From assembly GCA_943369525.1 (NCBI GenBank), contig CALRNL020000004.1:62001-126000 (forward strand): 64,000 bases of DNA, in the 5' to 3' direction. Below the pieces are notes generated by a model. It was not told the DNA's origin and did not search any database. It saw only the letters and a list, made by a program, of their open reading frames with translations. This stretch comes from BAIKAL-G1 sp943369525. Its GTDB lineage: Bacteria; Cyanobacteriota; Cyanobacteriia; PCC-6307; Cyanobiaceae. The position numbers were made by a program, and so were the translations under genes. This document shows, piece by piece, positions 50,969 to 59,517 of the stretch. Each line of letters begins with the position of its first letter. The first letter of the stretch is position 1.

Positions 50969-52120
50969 TTAATCAGGGCCCGGGCGCGGCAGAAGGGGCC
51001 TGATCAGCCCCGCTGCCAGCAGCAGGTCGGCCGCCTCTGGGGCCGGGGCGAGGCCCAGATCGAAAGGACTGGACGGCTCTCCGGCAGGTCCTGGGGCGGC
51101 CTGGGGTGGTGGCCCGTGGGAGCCGCCGGCTTGACCAGGGGCGCCGCTAAGGGACGGCAGGGCTGGGCGCGCCTGGAGTCCATGGTCGTAGCAACGGTCG
51201 TAATAGTCGAGGATCTGGCGGCAGGCCCCATGCCAGTTCTCCTCGGCAATCGCCGCCAGGGCCAGGGCGGTCCGCTGGGGTCCCAGTCGCCTGGCAATCC
51301 GCTCGGTGGCCCCGATCAGGCCCGCCTGCCCCTGGTGGCCGTAGAGGGCCACCAGGTGATCAAGGCGCGCTTCGAGGGGCCGTTGCACGGCCAGCAGCGG
51401 CGCCCCTTTCATCTGGCGCCAGAGGCCGGCGGGAATCCGGCAGCGGCCCACCTGGGCACTTTCATCCTCCAACCAGATCGCCTCCGCCTGGCGCAACGGC
51501 CCAAGGGCCGTGGCCAACAGGTTTTCGAACTGCTCGCTGCTGGGTTGCCCGGCCTGGCCCAGCCCACCGAAACTGCTGCCCCGGTGGTTGGCCAGGCCTT
51601 CCAGGTCGATCACCGCCACCCCCCGCCGTTGCAGTTCCAGGAGCAATTCGGTCTTGCCGCTACCGGTGCGGCCCCCCAACAGGCGCAGGGGCCAGGGCTG
51701 TTCAAACAGGGCCAGGGCCCAAGAGCGGTAGGCCTTGTAGCCCCCTTGCAGCAGCACCACCGGTAGATCCAGGCCCTGGGCCAGCCAGGCGACGCTCTCG
51801 GAGCGCATGCCGCCTCGCCAGCAATGGAGCCTTAGGGGGGCTGCCGGGGTTAGGGCGGCCAGGCGCACCAGCGCCTGGCCCAGGCTCTCCAGGCGCGGGC
51901 CGACGTGGCCCAGGCCCTCCAGCACGGCTGCCTGGCGGCCCGAGTGTTTGTAGGTGGTGCCGACCTGGGCCCGTTGGTCGTCATCGAAGAGGGGCAGGTT
52001 GTGGGCGCCAGGGATGTGGCCCTGGCGGAACTCGCCGGGGCTGCGCACATCAACCACCGTTCCTTGGCCGCCAAGAAAAGTCTCGATAGCAAGCCTGATT
52101 TGCTGGGGTGCCTGGGGCAT
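50969..52120 (-). CDS. mnmH: tRNA 2-selenouridine synthase
   Basis: MnmH (SelU/YbbB) replaces sulfur with selenium in the wobble uridine of some tRNAs. The 383-residue protein starts at ATG 52120 with an N-terminal rhodanese domain (VVDVRSPGEFRQGHIPGAHN; active cysteine in LHCWRGGMRSESVAWL) and a P-loop domain (LLGGRTGSGKTELLLEL). The last 60 residues are proline/glycine-rich, longer than in E. coli. Selenophosphate synthetase (SelD) is not in the window. A 77-codon upstream extension antisense to the GUN4 gene is not coding. Confidence 0.9.
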   Translation of the reverse strand: MPQAPQQIRLAIETFLGGQGTVVDVRSPGEFRQGHIPGAHNLPLFDDDQRAQVGTTYKHSGRQAAVLEGLGHVGPRLESLGQALVRLAALTPAAPLRLHCWRGGMRSESVAWLAQGLDLPVVLLQGGYKAYRSWALALFEQPWPLRLLGGRTGSGKTELLLELQRRGVAVIDLEGLANHRGSSFGGLGQAGQPSSEQFENLLATALGPLRQAEAIWLEDESAQVGRCRIPAGLWRQMKGAPLLAVQRPLEARLDHLVALYGHQGQAGLIGATERIARRLGPQRTALALAAIAEENWHGACRQILDYYDRCYDHGLQARPALPSLSGAPGQAGGSHGPPPQAAPGPAGEPSSPFDLGLAPAPEAADLLLAAGLIRPLLPRPGPD

Positions 52121-52184
52121 CGGCGCTTGGCCTGGCCTGACATAGTGTCCCCACGCTGGCGCACCGTCAGGCCGGCCCGTGCCC

Positions 52185-52907
52185 ATGCTTTCCGGACCAC
52201 CCGCCAACACCACGGCCAGCCCCGACCAGCTCCTGGACCGTTTTGTCACCAGCTCGGCCCGCCAGCGCCGGGGCCTGCTCGCCGCCTTGGACCAGCAGGT
52301 CGACCAGATTCGCCCCCTGATCGCCGAACGACTCGACCGGCTCGATGCCACTGGCGATGACTGGGCGGCGGGAAGCTTGATCCAGCTGTTGCTCCATCAA
52401 GATGATGGCCTTAGCCGGGCCTTTCGCCAGCGCCATCGGTCCGGCTGGCTGGCCGTGACCAGCGCCAGGGGGCTCGACTACGGCCCCCTAGAGGGGGCCC
52501 TGATGGCCCGGGATTACGAGCTGGCCGATCGCATCACAAGCGAGAACCTGCGCCAGCTGGCGGGCCCGGCCGCCGTGACCCGGGGTTACGTGTATTACAG
52601 CGAGGTGCCGCCGATCGCTGCGGTGGACCTCGAAAGTCTCGATCGCCTTTGGCTCACCTATTCCCAAGGCCGTTTCGGGTTTTCAGTGCAGCTGCGCCTG
52701 TTGCGCAGTTGTGGCGACCGCTGGGACCTGCTCTGGCCGAAATTGGGGTGGAAGTTGAATGGCACCTGGACCCGCTATCCGGGTTCCTTCACCTGGTCGT
52801 TGGCGGCACCGGACGGGCACCTGCCCCTGGTCAACCAATTGCGGGGGGTGCGTTTGATGGATGCCCTGCTCAGCCATCCCGGCCTAAAGAGCCGCCTGCC
52901 CTCCTAA
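52185..52907 (+). CDS. GUN4-domain protein
   Basis: GUN4 binds protoporphyrin and Mg-protoporphyrin and stimulates Mg-chelatase. The C-terminal two-thirds fit its fold: LDYGPLEGALMARDYELADR (GUN4 start), then LWLTYSQGRFGFSVQLRLLR, LGWKLNGTWTR and FTWSLAAPDGHLPLVNQLRG. The N-terminal helical bundle (about residues 12-80) is the form seen in Synechocystis GUN4. Start at ATG 52185 (GTG 52179 also possible), 64 bp from the divergent mnmH. I cannot say whether it is the main GUN4 or a paralogue. Confidence 0.85.
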   Translation: MLSGPPANTTASPDQLLDRFVTSSARQRRGLLAALDQQVDQIRPLIAERLDRLDATGDDWAAGSLIQLLLHQDDGLSRAFRQRHRSGWLAVTSARGLDYGPLEGALMARDYELADRITSENLRQLAGPAAVTRGYVYYSEVPPIAAVDLESLDRLWLTYSQGRFGFSVQLRLLRSCGDRWDLLWPKLGWKLNGTWTRYPGSFTWSLAAPDGHLPLVNQLRGVRLMDALLSHPGLKSRLPS

Positions 52908-53076
52908 GGCGATTGGCTCGCCGCCCCCACTGGCGGGCCCGTAACCCGAGCCGATTCTTTGTTGCGACGATGGTGGGGTTTACGCCTGACGGCAGGATCC
53001 CCCGCGGGGCTAGATCAAACTCGGTGGAGCCTGGGACCTAGGGGGTAGGGTTGAACCCGGTCCATATCAAGCGGCG

Positions 53077-53478
53077 ATGCTGGTGCGCTGGACTGATTTC
53101 ATTACCCCCTCGACGCTGCAATTGGCGCCGCTGCTGGAGTTATTGCTGGAACCGATCCAGGGCGGCCAGCAGCTTGCCAGCCTGCAGCTGGGGCTCCAGG
53201 AAGTGCTCGTCAATGCGGTGCGCCATGGCAACGGCAATGACCCGCGCAAATGCCTGCGGGTGCGCCGGATTCTCACCCCCCGTTGGCTGATTTGGCAGGT
53301 GCAGGATGAGGGCCTGGGCCTCTCGCTCCAGCAGCGGGCATGCAAGCTGCCGCTTGAGCCCCACGCCCGCGGCGGCCGGGGTCTCTTCCTGATCCACCAT
53401 TGCTTCGATGACGTGCGCTGGAGCCGCCGCGGTAACCGGGTGCAAGTGTCGGCGCGCCGCAGCGGTTGGGCGGTCTGA
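53077..53478 (+). CDS. Anti-sigma-type histidine-kinase-fold ATPase (RsbW-like)
   Basis: The 133-residue protein is a single HATPase_c domain: N-box EVLVNAVRHGNGND at about 47-60, G1 box DEGLGL and G2 box GGRGLFLI. RsbW/SpoIIAB proteins phosphorylate anti-anti-sigma factors or bind sigma factors. No STAS-domain partner is adjacent. TTG/GTG starts further upstream are not supported; ATG 53077 is used. The 169-bp region before it is promoter-sized but without an obvious motif. Confidence 0.85.
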   Translation: MLVRWTDFITPSTLQLAPLLELLLEPIQGGQQLASLQLGLQEVLVNAVRHGNGNDPRKCLRVRRILTPRWLIWQVQDEGLGLSLQQRACKLPLEPHARGGRGLFLIHHCFDDVRWSRRGNRVQVSARRSGWAV

Positions 53479-53561
53479 ATGGGATTGGGCTTGATCCAGG
53501 GCTAGGGATTGGGACACTCCCTAGGGCGCCATTCCGGGCCCGGGGCCGTTGCTGCTGGGGA

Positions 53562-53924
53562 TCAATCCCCGGTCATCGCGCCAGGGGCAGCCGGGCCGTG
53601 CTGGGGGCAGCCGGGATCGCGCAGGTCCCCCTTCAACCAGGCCAGGCCGTGCTCGACCAGGGCGATGCTGGCTAGACGTTGCTGGGTGGCCACGGGGGCC
53701 TGGGGGGGGTTGGCCGGATCCAACAGCAACACCAGGGCCGCTGCCAACTGTTCGGCGGCGCGCCGTTGGGGCTGGCCCTTGAAGGCATGCCACTGGCGAT
53801 CGGTGATGGTTAGCAACTGATGCAATTGGGCGGCGCCGGCCGCGCTGCCCTCGGGCCAGCTGGCTGGCTGCGGCGGTTGGGGCCTGGCAGAAACCACTGG
53901 ACGGGGGGCGGGGGATGGCCCCAT
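53562..53924 (-). CDS. Conserved cyanobacterial hypothetical (possibly DUF6439)
   Basis: A 120-residue protein from ATG 53924 (in frame further upstream but non-coding there). A proline-rich N-terminus is followed by a helical domain: LHQLLTITDRQWHAFKGQPQ, RRAAEQLAAALVLLLDP and ALVEHGLAWLKGDLRDPGCP. I recall picocyanobacterial proteins of this shape but not a firm function; the DUF number is from memory and uncertain. Its start is only nine bases from the divergent gene at 53934. Confidence 0.6.
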   Translation of the reverse strand: MGPSPAPRPVVSARPQPPQPASWPEGSAAGAAQLHQLLTITDRQWHAFKGQPQRRAAEQLAAALVLLLDPANPPQAPVATQQRLASIALVEHGLAWLKGDLRDPGCPQHGPAAPGAMTGD

Positions 53925-53933
53925 CCTGGCGCC

Positions 53934-54236
53934 ATGGCCCAAGCCCGACGTTCTCCAACCCAGCGGATCCCATCCCATGGGAGCCCAGCCCAGCCAAGTC
54001 GCTGGTTGCACCAGCTGGCCGGTCTGCTGGCCCAAGTCAGCCGGGCCGAACGTTTGGGCGAGGGCGACAGCAGCCTGGCGAACCGACGCTTGCGCCAGCG
54101 GATGCTGCTGGCCCAACGGCTTTTCGATCCCCTGCCCAAGCCCCTGCGGGCCCAGCGATGGCCAGAGGAGGTTGTCTGGACAGCCCTGCGCTGGGGCGGT
54201 CCAGCCCTGGTGCTGGCCCTCTGGCTGCAGCGCTGA
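53934..54236 (+). CDS. Hypothetical protein, arginine/leucine-rich
   Basis: From ATG 53934, 100 residues with WLHQLAGLLAQVSRAERLGE and RQRMLLAQRLFDPLPKPLRA as amphipathic helices, and a C-terminal hydrophobic segment (WTALRWGGPALVLALWLQR) that could be a tail anchor. No family is recognised. The gap to its divergent neighbour is nine bases, so the two promoters must lie within each other's coding sequence. Confidence 0.5.
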   Translation: MAQARRSPTQRIPSHGSPAQPSRWLHQLAGLLAQVSRAERLGEGDSSLANRRLRQRMLLAQRLFDPLPKPLRAQRWPEEVVWTALRWGGPALVLALWLQR

Positions 54237-54305
54237 GGGTCGGTGCTGGCCTGGTAGGAGCTTGAGCTGGGCCAGCTGGGGCCTCCCCAGGGCGACCTGG
54301 GCCTG

Positions 54306-54341
54306 TCCCGGCCCCGGCCCCGGTCCCGGTCTCGGTCCCGA
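54306..54341. repeat. Imperfect hexanucleotide repeat (YCYCGG-type), six copies
   Basis: Six consecutive six-base units, TCCCGG, CCCCGG, CCCCGG, TCCCGG, TCTCGG and TCCCGA, fill 54306-54341 immediately before the minus-strand stop at 54343. It lies in the 106-bp gap between two convergent genes and is not translated in the proposed frames. Confidence 0.8.
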
Positions 54342-54342
54342 C

Positions 54343-54636
54343 CTAGGCCTGGACCCGGATGATCGGCCCCAGTTCCGGCGCGGCCCCCTCCAGGTCCGGG
54401 GCCCCCGCCGTGTCGGGCAGGTTGCGGCCCCGCAGCCAGGCTGCCCGCAGGGTCTTGCGGCGCCGATCTTCGGCAAGCACGAGCCGATCGGCGGCCGTCA
54501 CCGGGCTTTCGCCGGGCAGCACCGGGGTGCGTAAGCAAATGCCGAAGCCATGGGCTTCGACCTGAACAGCTCCCTCCATCAGCACGGTTTGGAAGGTCCA
54601 GCCCTCCAACCACCTCACGCTGAACGGATTGGCCAT
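54343..54636 (-). CDS. Hypothetical protein
   Basis: The 97 residues begin NPFSVRWLEGWTFQTVLMEG and contain FGICLRTPVLPGESPVTAAD and RLVLAEDRRRKTLRAAWLRG; the composition is that of a small globular protein. I do not recognise the family. It starts at ATG 54636, 61 bp from the upstream methyltransferase stop on the same strand. The hexanucleotide repeat lies right after its stop. Confidence 0.55.
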   Translation of the reverse strand: MANPFSVRWLEGWTFQTVLMEGAVQVEAHGFGICLRTPVLPGESPVTAADRLVLAEDRRRKTLRAAWLRGRNLPDTAGAPDLEGAAPELGPIIRVQA

Positions 54637-54697
54637 TGGATCGCTGATTTGTAATGGTTAAACCCTATGGGCTAGCAACGATGTTGCAAGGGTCCCG

Positions 54698-55753
54698 TCA
54701 GGACTTCGTCGCTGTCCAGACCCGCGTCATCAGGTGGGATTCGGCGCGCACCGCCTTGAAACCAGCCGAAGTTAGGCGGGTGTCGATGTCATCGCTGATG
54801 TAATCGCGGTAATAGGGTTCATGGAACATGCGGCGGAAGTTCTCCATCGCGGGTCGGAATTGGGGCGCATCGGCTAACTGAACGGAATCCGCCAGCACAA
54901 GCACACCTCCGGGTTCGAGCACGCGCCAGCAGTCGTTCAGTACGTTTTGGCGCGCCTCCGCCGGCAGCTCATGCATCAGGAACACGCAGGTCACGGCCTG
55001 CATGCTGGCGTCGGCAAAGGGCATGGCTTCGCCATTGCCTTGGACGAGCTGGGGCAATTCGCTGGGCAGCTGGCTGAGCCAGCGGTTGGCCTGGCGGAGG
55101 TAGGCGCTGGAGAGGTCCAGGCCCACCAGGCGGGTCTGGGGCAGGGCGGCGCGGATCTGGCGCAGGGTGCGGCCCGTGCCGGTGGCCACATCCAGCACAC
55201 GTAGCTGGCTGGCGGGCCGATCGGCGAAGGCCCGCAGGCCCCAGACCAGGGGCTTAAGGATCCGCCGCCGCATCGGATCGGCGGTGCCATTGAACAGGAT
55301 TTCCACCTGCAGGTCGTAGAGGGAGGCGGAGTGGTCGCTCAGGTAGCCGTCGGTCTGGTGGTGGAAGTTCTGGAGGTAGTAGCTGGGATAGTCGCTGCGG
55401 TTCACCGTGGCCGGTAGGTCGTCAACGCGGCGTTGCTTGCGGCGGTTCCAAGTGGCGGGCAGATCGAGCCAGACCAGGGGGTAGCGGCTGGCCCATTCCA
55501 GCCAGGGAGCATCAAACAGCAGGGAGGCTGGATAGATCCCCTGCTCTGCCTCCTCCCAGTCCACATCGAGCAGGCGTTGGAAGGAGGCCTGCATGGCCTG
55601 CAGCATCTCGGGCGGGACCGCCACCGTGCTCGGGGCCCCCTCCGGGGCCAGGGCGCCCATCAGGCGCAGGCTGACCTCCTTATGGGCCAGCCCCATCAGG
55701 CTCTTGCCCTGCTGCAGGGTCTGGTAAGCCAGTCGGGTCAAGGGGGCTGCCAT
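54698..55753 (-). CDS. Class I SAM-dependent methyltransferase
   Basis: The 351-residue protein has an N-terminal region of about 130 residues without known motif (WASRYPLVWLDLPATWNRRK), the block SDYPSYYLQNFHHQTDGYLS, and a class I methyltransferase domain: motif I VLDVATGTGRTLRQI near 200, LVGLDLSSAYLRQA, motif II/III MQAVTCVFLMHELP and RVLEPGGVLVLADS. The layout is of the UbiE/Coq5-like type but the substrate cannot be given from sequence. The start ATG 55753 follows a 248-bp gap with no gene I support. Confidence 0.88.
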   Translation of the reverse strand: MAAPLTRLAYQTLQQGKSLMGLAHKEVSLRLMGALAPEGAPSTVAVPPEMLQAMQASFQRLLDVDWEEAEQGIYPASLLFDAPWLEWASRYPLVWLDLPATWNRRKQRRVDDLPATVNRSDYPSYYLQNFHHQTDGYLSDHSASLYDLQVEILFNGTADPMRRRILKPLVWGLRAFADRPASQLRVLDVATGTGRTLRQIRAALPQTRLVGLDLSSAYLRQANRWLSQLPSELPQLVQGNGEAMPFADASMQAVTCVFLMHELPAEARQNVLNDCWRVLEPGGVLVLADSVQLADAPQFRPAMENFRRMFHEPYYRDYISDDIDTRLTSAGFKAVRAESHLMTRVWTATKS

Positions 55754-56001
55754 CGCGCGTCAACAGGGCCGTTGCTGGGTCCATTCCAACGGATTGGTCG
55801 CCCAGGCGTGGCTTTGGGCCCGGGTTGGCTGCCCTGGATCCTCGCCAGCGGTCCAGCCAGCTCGCTCCGGCCAGCCCAGTGGTGCCCGCCCACCCGGCCC
55901 GGCCCGGTCAGCCCGCGGGCGCGAAGTTTGATGTCGTAACCACCGGCTTCGTAGCAACCGCTACAGAATGTGGGAGGCCGATTTCTACGAGGTGCCTTGT
56001 C

Positions 56002-56232
56002 ATGGCATTCCCGACCCCGTCCCGCTATCCGGTGGATCCGGCATTCCTGGCCTGGGCCAGGACCAACCAGCGTCAGAAGCGCCTCAAGGCAGCCCTGTCG
56101 GCCCAGCTGCTCGGCCACCCCGATCCCTTTGACAGCGGCGATGTGGCGGGCCAGGTCAGGGCCTGGGCCAAGCGCCATGCCCAGGCCCGCCGCCTGCAGG
56201 CCAGTGCCATCGCCCACCTGCGTCACGGCTAG
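56002..56232 (+). CDS. Small hypothetical protein
   Basis: Seventy-six residues, basic and helix-prone: PSRYPVDPAFLAWARTNQRQ, KRLKAALSAQLLGHPDPFDS and GQVRAWAKRHAQARRLQASA. ATG 56002. An overlapping frame from ATG 55968 (WEADFYEVPC) is also open for 54 codons but is proline/glycine-rich and less convincing. No family. The surrounding regions 55754-56001 and 56233-56469 contain no other gene I can support. Confidence 0.45.
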   Translation: MAFPTPSRYPVDPAFLAWARTNQRQKRLKAALSAQLLGHPDPFDSGDVAGQVRAWAKRHAQARRLQASAIAHLRHG

Positions 56233-56469
56233 TGGCCCCATCGGTGCCAGCGAGGCATGGTTGGGGGACTGGGCCCCTAGCCCCAAGAGCTGGCCAGGGC
56301 GCAGGACCGGGAGCAGGAGCAGGGCCAGGATCAGAACCTTGACCAGCCCAGCCTGGGATTGGCCCAGGTTTGATGACGCCATGATTGGAGCCCCCATTCC
56401 TAGAGGTCCGGCGGGACCCTGGGCCTGGGGCCTGGTGCTGGTTCACCAGGGACGTGCCGCCGCCGAGCC

Positions 56470-57096
56470 GTGCCCCCCGAATTCCCCGATTGGATTGCTC
56501 CAGCCGCGCCCGTTCCCCTGGTGCTGGTCCATGGCCTCTGGGATACGCCCCGCCTATTTGGACGCCTCGAAGCAGCCCTGGCCGGCCGGCGCGCCCCGCT
56601 GTTGATTCCCCATCTCCCCCACGGCCTTGGCTTTCGGCCCCTTGGGGACATGGCCGCCCAGCTCGATCAACTCATTGCCAGCAGCTTTGGGCCAGACCTG
56701 CCGATTGACCTGCTGGGGTTTTCGATGGGAGGGGTGATTGGCCGCATCTGGATCCAACTGTTGGGCGGCCATCGCCGCACCCGCCGCTTCTTCAGCGTGG
56801 GCAGTCCCCAGCGGGGCACCCTCATGGCCCAGCCGTGGCCAGGCTGGTGGCTGCCCACGGTGGCCGCCATGAAAGTGGGCAGCCCCCTACTTCGCCAGCT
56901 CAATGGCGATTTCACCTCCCTCGAGGGGATCGACTGCCACAGCTACTACTGCCGCACCGATCAGATGGTGATCCCCCCCTGGCGGGGGGTGTTGCCGCTG
57001 GGGTCGGTGCGGGCCTTGCCGGTGCTGGCCCACAAGGACCTGATCACGAGACCCGAGGCCTTAGGCCCGCTCGTGGCTGACTTGCTGGTGCCCTGA
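56470..57096 (+). CDS. Alpha/beta-hydrolase (lipase/esterase-like)
   Basis: The 208-residue protein has the oxyanion segment PLVLVHGLWDTPRLF near 17-31, a nucleophile elbow LLGFSMGGVIGR (Ser in GFSMG), FFSVGSPQRGTLMA with a Ser/Gly-rich loop and the final histidine in VLAHKDLI. This is the catalytic triad pattern of small triacylglycerol lipase/PGAP1-like hydrolases. Substrate unknown. GTG start at 56470; converges with the M3 peptidase gene. Confidence 0.85.
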   Translation: MPPEFPDWIAPAAPVPLVLVHGLWDTPRLFGRLEAALAGRRAPLLIPHLPHGLGFRPLGDMAAQLDQLIASSFGPDLPIDLLGFSMGGVIGRIWIQLLGGHRRTRRFFSVGSPQRGTLMAQPWPGWWLPTVAAMKVGSPLLRQLNGDFTSLEGIDCHSYYCRTDQMVIPPWRGVLPLGSVRALPVLAHKDLITRPEALGPLVADLLVP

Positions 57097-57197
57097 GGGC
57101 ATGCTCCACCGGGGATGACGCCGGCGCCATCGGCTGCCTAAGGATTTCAGCCAGGGCGGCACCAGCTGGGACTAGGGGGGCTAGGCCCAGGCCAGCA

Positions 57198-59462
57198 TCA
57201 GGCGGCCACCAGGCCGGAATGGCGGATCAGGGCCTGGGTTGAAGGTTGGCGGCCGCGGAAGGCCTCAAACACCTCGGCCGGGCTGCGGCTGCCGCCGAGG
57301 CTGAGCACGGTCTCGCGGAAGCGGCGGCCCGTGGCCTGGACCTGGTCCTCATTCGCCAGGCCGCCATCCTCAAAGGCGCTAAAGGCATCGGCGCTGAGCA
57401 CTTCGGCCCACTTGTAGGCGTAGTAGCCGGCCGCGTAGCCGCCAGCAAAGATGTGGCCGAAGGAGCAAAGGAAGGCGTCGGCCTCGATCGGGGCCAGCAC
57501 CGTGGTGGTGGTGGCGATGCGGCGGCGCAGCTGCTCAGGCGTCTCGCCGCAGTCCGGCGACCAGGCGCTGTGCAGGCGCAGGTCGGTGAGGGCGAGGTGG
57601 ACCTGGCGCAGGGTGGCCGATCCGCCCATGAAGGTGCGGGCCGCCTGCAACTTGGCGAATTCAGCCTCCGGCAGGGGTTCGCCGTTCTGCCAGTGGCGGG
57701 CCATGCCCAGCAGGGTGGCCCGGACGTAGCACCAGTTCTCCATGAACTGGCTGGGGAGTTCCACCGCATCCCACTCAACGTTGTTAATTCCAGCGGCCTG
57801 GGGCCGATCCACGGTGGTGAGCATGTGCTGGAGTCCGTGGCCGAATTCATGGAAGAGGGTTTCCACCTCTTCAAAGGTCATCAGGCTTGGGGTGTTCCCC
57901 AGCGGCGGGCTCTGGTTGCAGATCAGGTAGGCGACGGGCACCACCGGGGTGCCATCGGGGCCCAGGGAGCGCACCAGGCATTCGTCCATCCAGGCACCAC
58001 CGCGCTTGCTGCCGGGTCGGCTGTAGGGGTCGAGGTAAAAGGCGGCCAGGGGCTGGGCCGCCCCGGCTGGGGAGGTTGGGGGGGCGCCGGACCCGGCGTC
58101 CTGGGCGCCTGCCGATGGGGCCCCGCCACTGGCCTCGAACACGCGGAAGAAGCGCACATCGGGATGCCAGATCGGGGCCTGGCCGTCGGCGGCTTCGATG
58201 CGAATGCCAAACAGGCGGCCGCAGAGGGCAAAAAGGCCCTCCAGCACCGCCGGCAGGGGAAAGTAGGGCCGCAGGGCTTCACTGTCGAGGCAGAAGCTCT
58301 CTTGGCGCAACACCTCGGCCCAGAAGGCCACATCCCAGGGCTGCAGGTCGCTGGCTTCGGGGGCTCCCTGGCGGGCAGCGCATTGGCGCAGCTGGTCGAG
58401 TTCCGCCTGGGCCATGGGAAAGGCCGCGGCGCGCAGCTCTTCGAGCAGCGCCTCGACGCTGGCGACCGAGTCGGCCATCTTGGCGGCCAGGCTCACCTCG
58501 GCCCAGTTGGCCCAGCCCAGCCGGCGGGCCTGGTCGCCCCGCAGGGTGAGGATCCTTTCGATCAGGGGCCAGTTGTTGAGCGGGCCAGCCGTGCTGGATC
58601 CCTGGGCGCTGGCATCGCCGGCTTCGCCCTGGCCGGAGGCCCGGCTGACGTGGGCGCGGTAGAGCTGCTCGCGCAGCCCCCGGTTGCGGCTGTATTTGAG
58701 GAAAGGGGCGTAGCGGGGCATGTCCAGACCCAGCAGCCAGGGGCCTGTCTCCGAGCTGGCCTCGCTGCCATCGGTGGCCCGCAGGCCGGCGGACCGGGCC
58801 GCCTCGGCCAGCTGGTCCCTGAGGCTGGCTGGCAACCCCTCGGTTTGGGCTGGGTCGTCCAGGGTCAGGGTCCAGCCATTGGTGGCATCGAGCACCTGGT
58901 TGCTAAAGCGGGTCGAGAGCTCGGCCAGCTCCTGGCTGGCCTGGTTGAAGGCGGCCTGAACCTCGCCCTCCAGGCCGACACCCCGCAGCTGCATGTCCCG
59001 CAGTTCCGCCGTCAGGATCCGCTGCTGGGTGCGATCGAGCCAGTGCGGGGCCCCTGGCTTGGCGGCCTGGTGCTGGCGCTCGAGGGTTTGCAGGGCCCGG
59101 AAAACCACTTGGCTCTGGCCGGCCCGGCTGCCGAATTGCACCACGGCCGCCTGCTGGCTGGCATGGGCGAGCCGTAGTTCCGGGCTGTTGCAGACGCCGT
59201 TGAGGTGGCCGACCACTCCCCAGCTCCAGCGCAGCTGCTCGCCCAGCCGTTGCAGGGGGTCCATCACTTCGGCCCAATCAAGCAGGCGTCCTGTGGCCAG
59301 GGCTTGCGAGAGGAGCGCTTCAAGCGCATCGAGCTCGCCGTTCAGGATCGAAAGCAGTTCTGGGATGTGCTCTTCGACCTGGGCCGCCGTGATGGCCTCA
59401 AAGGCGGGCAGCCCCTCCCCCACTAATAAAGGAGCAGGGACAACCTGGGGACTACCGCTCAT
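57198..59462 (-). CDS. prlC: Oligopeptidase A / M3 family metallopeptidase
   Basis: A 754-residue zinc oligopeptidase that degrades peptides, including cleaved signal peptides, in the cytoplasm. The HEFGH zinc motif lies in TLFHEFGHGLQHMLTTVDRP, with the third ligand in NNVEWDAVELPSQFMENW. It is longer than E. coli PrlC (about 680) mainly because of two low-complexity Ala/Gly/Ser insertions (around 281-293 and 450-475). Start ATG 59462. Downstream of ndhD on the same strand, 55 bp away. Confidence 0.94.
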   Translation of the reverse strand: MSGSPQVVPAPLLVGEGLPAFEAITAAQVEEHIPELLSILNGELDALEALLSQALATGRLLDWAEVMDPLQRLGEQLRWSWGVVGHLNGVCNSPELRLAHASQQAAVVQFGSRAGQSQVVFRALQTLERQHQAAKPGAPHWLDRTQQRILTAELRDMQLRGVGLEGEVQAAFNQASQELAELSTRFSNQVLDATNGWTLTLDDPAQTEGLPASLRDQLAEAARSAGLRATDGSEASSETGPWLLGLDMPRYAPFLKYSRNRGLREQLYRAHVSRASGQGEAGDASAQGSSTAGPLNNWPLIERILTLRGDQARRLGWANWAEVSLAAKMADSVASVEALLEELRAAAFPMAQAELDQLRQCAARQGAPEASDLQPWDVAFWAEVLRQESFCLDSEALRPYFPLPAVLEGLFALCGRLFGIRIEAADGQAPIWHPDVRFFRVFEASGGAPSAGAQDAGSGAPPTSPAGAAQPLAAFYLDPYSRPGSKRGGAWMDECLVRSLGPDGTPVVPVAYLICNQSPPLGNTPSLMTFEEVETLFHEFGHGLQHMLTTVDRPQAAGINNVEWDAVELPSQFMENWCYVRATLLGMARHWQNGEPLPEAEFAKLQAARTFMGGSATLRQVHLALTDLRLHSAWSPDCGETPEQLRRRIATTTTVLAPIEADAFLCSFGHIFAGGYAAGYYAYKWAEVLSADAFSAFEDGGLANEDQVQATGRRFRETVLSLGGSRSPAEVFEAFRGRQPSTQALIRHSGLVAA

Positions 59463-59517
59463 CGGGTGGGGCCTTGACGACTACCCATTTCAACCGGAAG
59501 GGCCCAGCTGGCGTGGT

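Noticed and set aside
55738..56397. Minus-strand frame with a signal-peptide-like start (LVKVLILALLLLPVL) beside the 76-residue ORF
   Set aside because: Most of it is antisense to the plus-strand ORF and turns into low-complexity sequence; possible but not supported.
57246..59177. 643-codon plus-strand open frame opposite the M3 peptidase
   Set aside because: Gly/Ala/His/Gln-rich composition typical of the antisense of a GC-rich gene; no motif.
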